A stretch of 64,000 nt of DNA from assembly GCF_010119385.1 (NCBI RefSeq), contig NZ_VFIE01000018.1, positions 556,375-620,374 of the forward strand, written 5' to 3'. The DNA comes from Nesterenkonia haasae. GTDB lineage: Bacteria > Actinomycetota > Actinomycetes > Actinomycetales > Micrococcaceae. The notes under the pieces were generated by a model, which saw only the letters and a list, made by a program, of their open reading frames with translations, made no database searches and was not told where the DNA came from. Both the position numbers and the translations under genes were made by a program. This document shows, in pieces, positions 61,674 through 64,000 of this stretch (its first letter is position 1; every line of letters begins with the position of its first letter).

Positions 61674-64000
61674 CTAGTTTGCCAACTGCGACTCAAGCTC
61701 GAAGAGCTCGTCGAGAGTGTCCTCGAACTCAACCTCAAGCTGACGGTAGGTCGAGAGATCGCCCTCTGCGAAGGCTTCGTTTCGATCAGCCCAAATCTCA
61801 GCTGCTTCTTGACGGAGCTCTTCCAGACGTTCCTCGTCACCCTCAGCGGCAGGAGTCTCTTCCTGCTCGTCCTCGTCGTCATCTTCAGGCGCGGTGGCGT
61901 CTTCAGTTTCGGCCGGATCCTCTTCTTCGTCCTCGACGATGCCTTCTGCACCTTCAACCGCATCAGCGTCAACGAGCTCTTCGACCTCGTCAGCGTCCAC
62001 GCCAGCACCCTCGGCGGCTTCAACTCCGGCGTCGCCGCCGAAGACCATGTCGAGAGCGTCCTGCAGGGTGTCACCGTAGCCGACGTTCTCACCGAAGGCG
62101 ACAAGCACCATCCGCAGCGCTGGGTATGCGGCTCCTGTGCCCGTCGCTTGAACGTAGACGGGCTGGATATTCAGAATGCCTTCGGCGGCCGGCATGGAGA
62201 TCATGTTGCCGCGAAGCACCTGTGACCCGCCAAGCTCCAACACGTTCAGCTGGGACGCGATGGTGGAGTTCGAGTCGAAGTTCGCCTGGGTCTGACCGGG
62301 ACCCGGCACTGCGGTGTCTCGTGGCAGCTCCAGCATTCGCAGAGTGCCATAGTCCTCATTCTTGACACCCGCTTCACCGGTACCGGCGTCACCGGATGCT
62401 GCAAGGAAGCCATAGAGCACGTTGCGCTGCTGGCCGTCTGCTTCCGTCGCAGGGATGAAGGTAGAGGTAAGCGAGAAGCTGGGCTCCTCCTGCTCAGGCA
62501 TCTGGAGCGTCATGTAATACGGAGGCTGGGGATCTCCACCCTCCCGTGTCGGGTCCTCGGGGACTGACCACGCGTCGTTGCCCTCATAGAAGTCGTTAGG
62601 GGCATCAACGTGGTACTCCGTGAGCAGCTGCCGCTGGATTCGGAACATGTCCTCTGGGTAGCGGATGTGATCCATCAGCTCCGCGCTCATTTCTGAGTAC
62701 GGCTCCAGTGATGACGGGAAGATTTGCTGCCATGCCTGCAGAATCGGATCTTGGTCATCCCAGGCGTAGAGCTCAACGGATCCGTCATAGGCGTCAACAG
62801 TTGCCTTCACAGAGTTCCGTATGTAGTTGACCTGACCGGTCAGCTGCGGGGCACCCTGGGTGAGTGCGTCCTGCGTGGCCGACTCCAGCTGTTGTTCGGC
62901 GGAGTAGGGGAAGTCGTTGGAGGTGGTGTAACCCTCCACAATCCACTTGATACTTCCATCGACGATCGCTGGGTAGATGTTCTGGTCAACCTCCAAGTAG
63001 GGAGCGACCTTCTCCACTCGCTCCCGTGGGTGACGATCATAGAGAATCTGTGACTCTTCATTGACGTCGCCGGAGAGGAAGATCTCCGGGGATTGGAAGT
63101 TCAGCGAATAGATCAGACGGTTGAACAGATTTCCCACAGACGGTCCACCGTCACCGGTGAACGTGTACTGCGTGTCCTGCCCGTCATCGCCGGCCTCGGT
63201 TCCTTCACCTTCTTCATCATCGGTGAGTTCTACGGCCGGGCGGTCGAGCTCTCGCGGCGCGGCGTCCTCCGGCGCGCCGACGATCGAGTACTGCGGTGTG
63301 AACTCACCGAAGTAGATGCGTGGCTCGTAGTCCTCATCGCTGGCAAGGTCACCTGTGGTGGGAATGCCCTGCAGGCTGAAGTCGGGACGTCCTTCAGGGG
63401 TCACGGTGTTCGCGTTGGCTGCCACCAAGCCATAGCCATGGGTGTAGACCAGGTGCTCGTTGACCCAGGACCCTTCAGGAGCGTTGACCTCACGAGCGGC
63501 GATCACGGTGTCGAATGTTTCACCGTCAATGTCGTACCGGTCAAAGCTCAGCGTGTCCGGGAAGGTGTAGTACTGGCGGAACTGCTGGAACTGCCGGTAC
63601 GCAGCGGAGACAAGGTTCGGGTCCAAGAGGCGAATGTTCTCAATGTTGGGGGCGTCCCCTGACAGGGCACCTTCCTCCGCCTCCTGGGTAGCGCGGTAGT
63701 TGATCTTGTTGAGTTCATCCAGACCATAGGCGTAGCGCGTCATCTCCATATTGCGCTCGATGTACTCCGCTTCCAGCGACTGCTCAGTAGGCCGCACCTG
63801 GTATTCCTGAACCAGGAAGGGCAGGACACCGGTGCCGATGATCGCCGTCACTACGAGCATTGCGGTACCGATGATCGAGAACCGCCAGCGGGCGGTGATC
63901 GCAGTGATGATGAAAACCAGTGCGACGAGAACGGCGGCGATGGCCAGGATGGTTTGAGCCGGGATCACAGCGTTGACGTCCGTGTAGAGTGCACCGGCCC
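61674..64000 (-). CDS. UPF0182 membrane protein (5' end outside window)
   Basis: The frame is open to the right edge; residues before the internal GTG (ALYTDVNAVIPAQTILAI) already fit the family, so the true start lies beyond 64000. UPF0182 proteins have ~950-1000 residues with seven N-terminal helices; only the last two helices are inside (VLVALVFIITAITARW and a following one). A large exported domain follows, then an acidic tail after ~residue 655 of the visible part that is dominated by Glu, Asp and Ala. Function unknown. Confidence 0.92.
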   Translation of the reverse strand, partial: AGALYTDVNAVIPAQTILAIAAVLVALVFIITAITARWRFSIIGTAMLVVTAIIGTGVLPFLVQEYQVRPTEQSLEAEYIERNMEMTRYAYGLDELNKINYRATQEAEEGALSGDAPNIENIRLLDPNLVSAAYRQFQQFRQYYTFPDTLSFDRYDIDGETFDTVIAAREVNAPEGSWVNEHLVYTHGYGLVAANANTVTPEGRPDFSLQGIPTTGDLASDEDYEPRIYFGEFTPQYSIVGAPEDAAPRELDRPAVELTDDEEGEGTEAGDDGQDTQYTFTGDGGPSVGNLFNRLIYSLNFQSPEIFLSGDVNEESQILYDRHPRERVEKVAPYLEVDQNIYPAIVDGSIKWIVEGYTTSNDFPYSAEQQLESATQDALTQGAPQLTGQVNYIRNSVKATVDAYDGSVELYAWDDQDPILQAWQQIFPSSLEPYSEMSAELMDHIRYPEDMFRIQRQLLTEYHVDAPNDFYEGNDAWSVPEDPTREGGDPQPPYYMTLQMPEQEEPSFSLTSTFIPATEADGQQRNVLYGFLAASGDAGTGEAGVKNEDYGTLRMLELPRDTAVPGPGQTQANFDSNSTIASQLNVLELGGSQVLRGNMISMPAAEGILNIQPVYVQATGTGAAYPALRMVLVAFGENVGYGDTLQDALDMVFGGDAGVEAAEGAGVDADEVEELVDADAVEGAEGIVEDEEEDPAETEDATAPEDDDEDEQEETPAAEGDEERLEELRQEAAEIWADRNEAFAEGDLSTYRQLEVEFEDTLDELFELESQLAN

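Noticed and set aside
1-64000. CRISPR array, rRNA operon, insertion sequence or toxin-antitoxin pair
   Set aside because: No regularly spaced repeats, no rRNA-like sequence, no transposase motif and no recognisable toxin-antitoxin pair was seen on either strand.

Overview
The window is 64 kb of chromosome from a high-GC Gram-positive bacterium (Actinomycetota). Gene order and protein types point to the Micrococcaceae. An ectoine hydroxylase and several strongly acidic protein segments suggest a salt-tolerant member, perhaps Nesterenkonia-like; the genus is an inference. Most genes are chromosomal core genes, with intact reading frames, short gaps and many 1-4 bp start/stop overlaps. I see no rRNA, CRISPR array, insertion sequence or prophage.

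Layout. 0-6.6 kb: a membrane protein, an S9 peptidase, acylphosphatase, an amidohydrolase, a CDF metal exporter with a palindrome over its likely promoter, and a lone ectoine hydroxylase (ectD). 6.6-9.9 kb, minus strand: infC-rpmI-rplT, then a SpoU-type RNA methylase and an RNHCP zinc protein. infC appears to start at a rare AUC codon. 9.9-20.8 kb: a DUF1844 protein, whiB1, the pdtaS histidine kinase, a 1623-residue NAD-glutamate dehydrogenase, a CpaE-like/SAF-domain pair and a small HTH protein. 20.9-30.6 kb: a LysM protein, an Rv3235-like protein, secA, hpf, comF, lpqB, mtrB and mtrA. The whiB1-pdtaS and secA-to-mtrA blocks keep the order known from Mycobacterium tuberculosis.

30.8-36.1 kb: a five-gene overlapping operon (membrane protein, DUF4129, DUF4350, MoxR ATPase, DUF58). 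36.3-46.2 kb: mnmA, chorismate mutase, a MetE-like protein, NUDIX, isochorismatase-like hydrolase, ABC-F ATPase, YbaK deacylase, cysteine desulfurase, a J-domain protein and trmL. The cysteine desulfurase and mnmA can act together in tRNA 2-thiolation. 46.3-52.7 kb looks like envelope-stress functions: a one-chain sigma/anti-sigma fusion, a PIG-L deacetylase, an HtrA protease with an acidic insertion, a coiled-coil membrane protein and PspA. 52.8-59.2 kb: pdxS-pdxT (PLP synthesis), a DsbA-like lipoprotein, a Cys-containing membrane protein, an M19 dipeptidase and a ThrE exporter with a long N-terminal extension.

59.2-61.4 kb is unlike the rest. It is a patch of decayed genes: a frameshifted nagA end, a DUF3995 gene with one in-frame amber stop, a probable LysE remnant and an unidentified broken gene. 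It abuts an initiator tRNA gene and its terminator. The window ends inside a UPF0182 membrane protein gene that runs off the right edge.

The most unusual items are the sigma/anti-sigma fusion, the AUC start of infC, the J-domain protein with an apparently inactivated nuclease-like domain, the acidic insertion in HtrA, and the pseudogene patch next to the tRNA. All functional statements are from reading the sequence; no database search was run.
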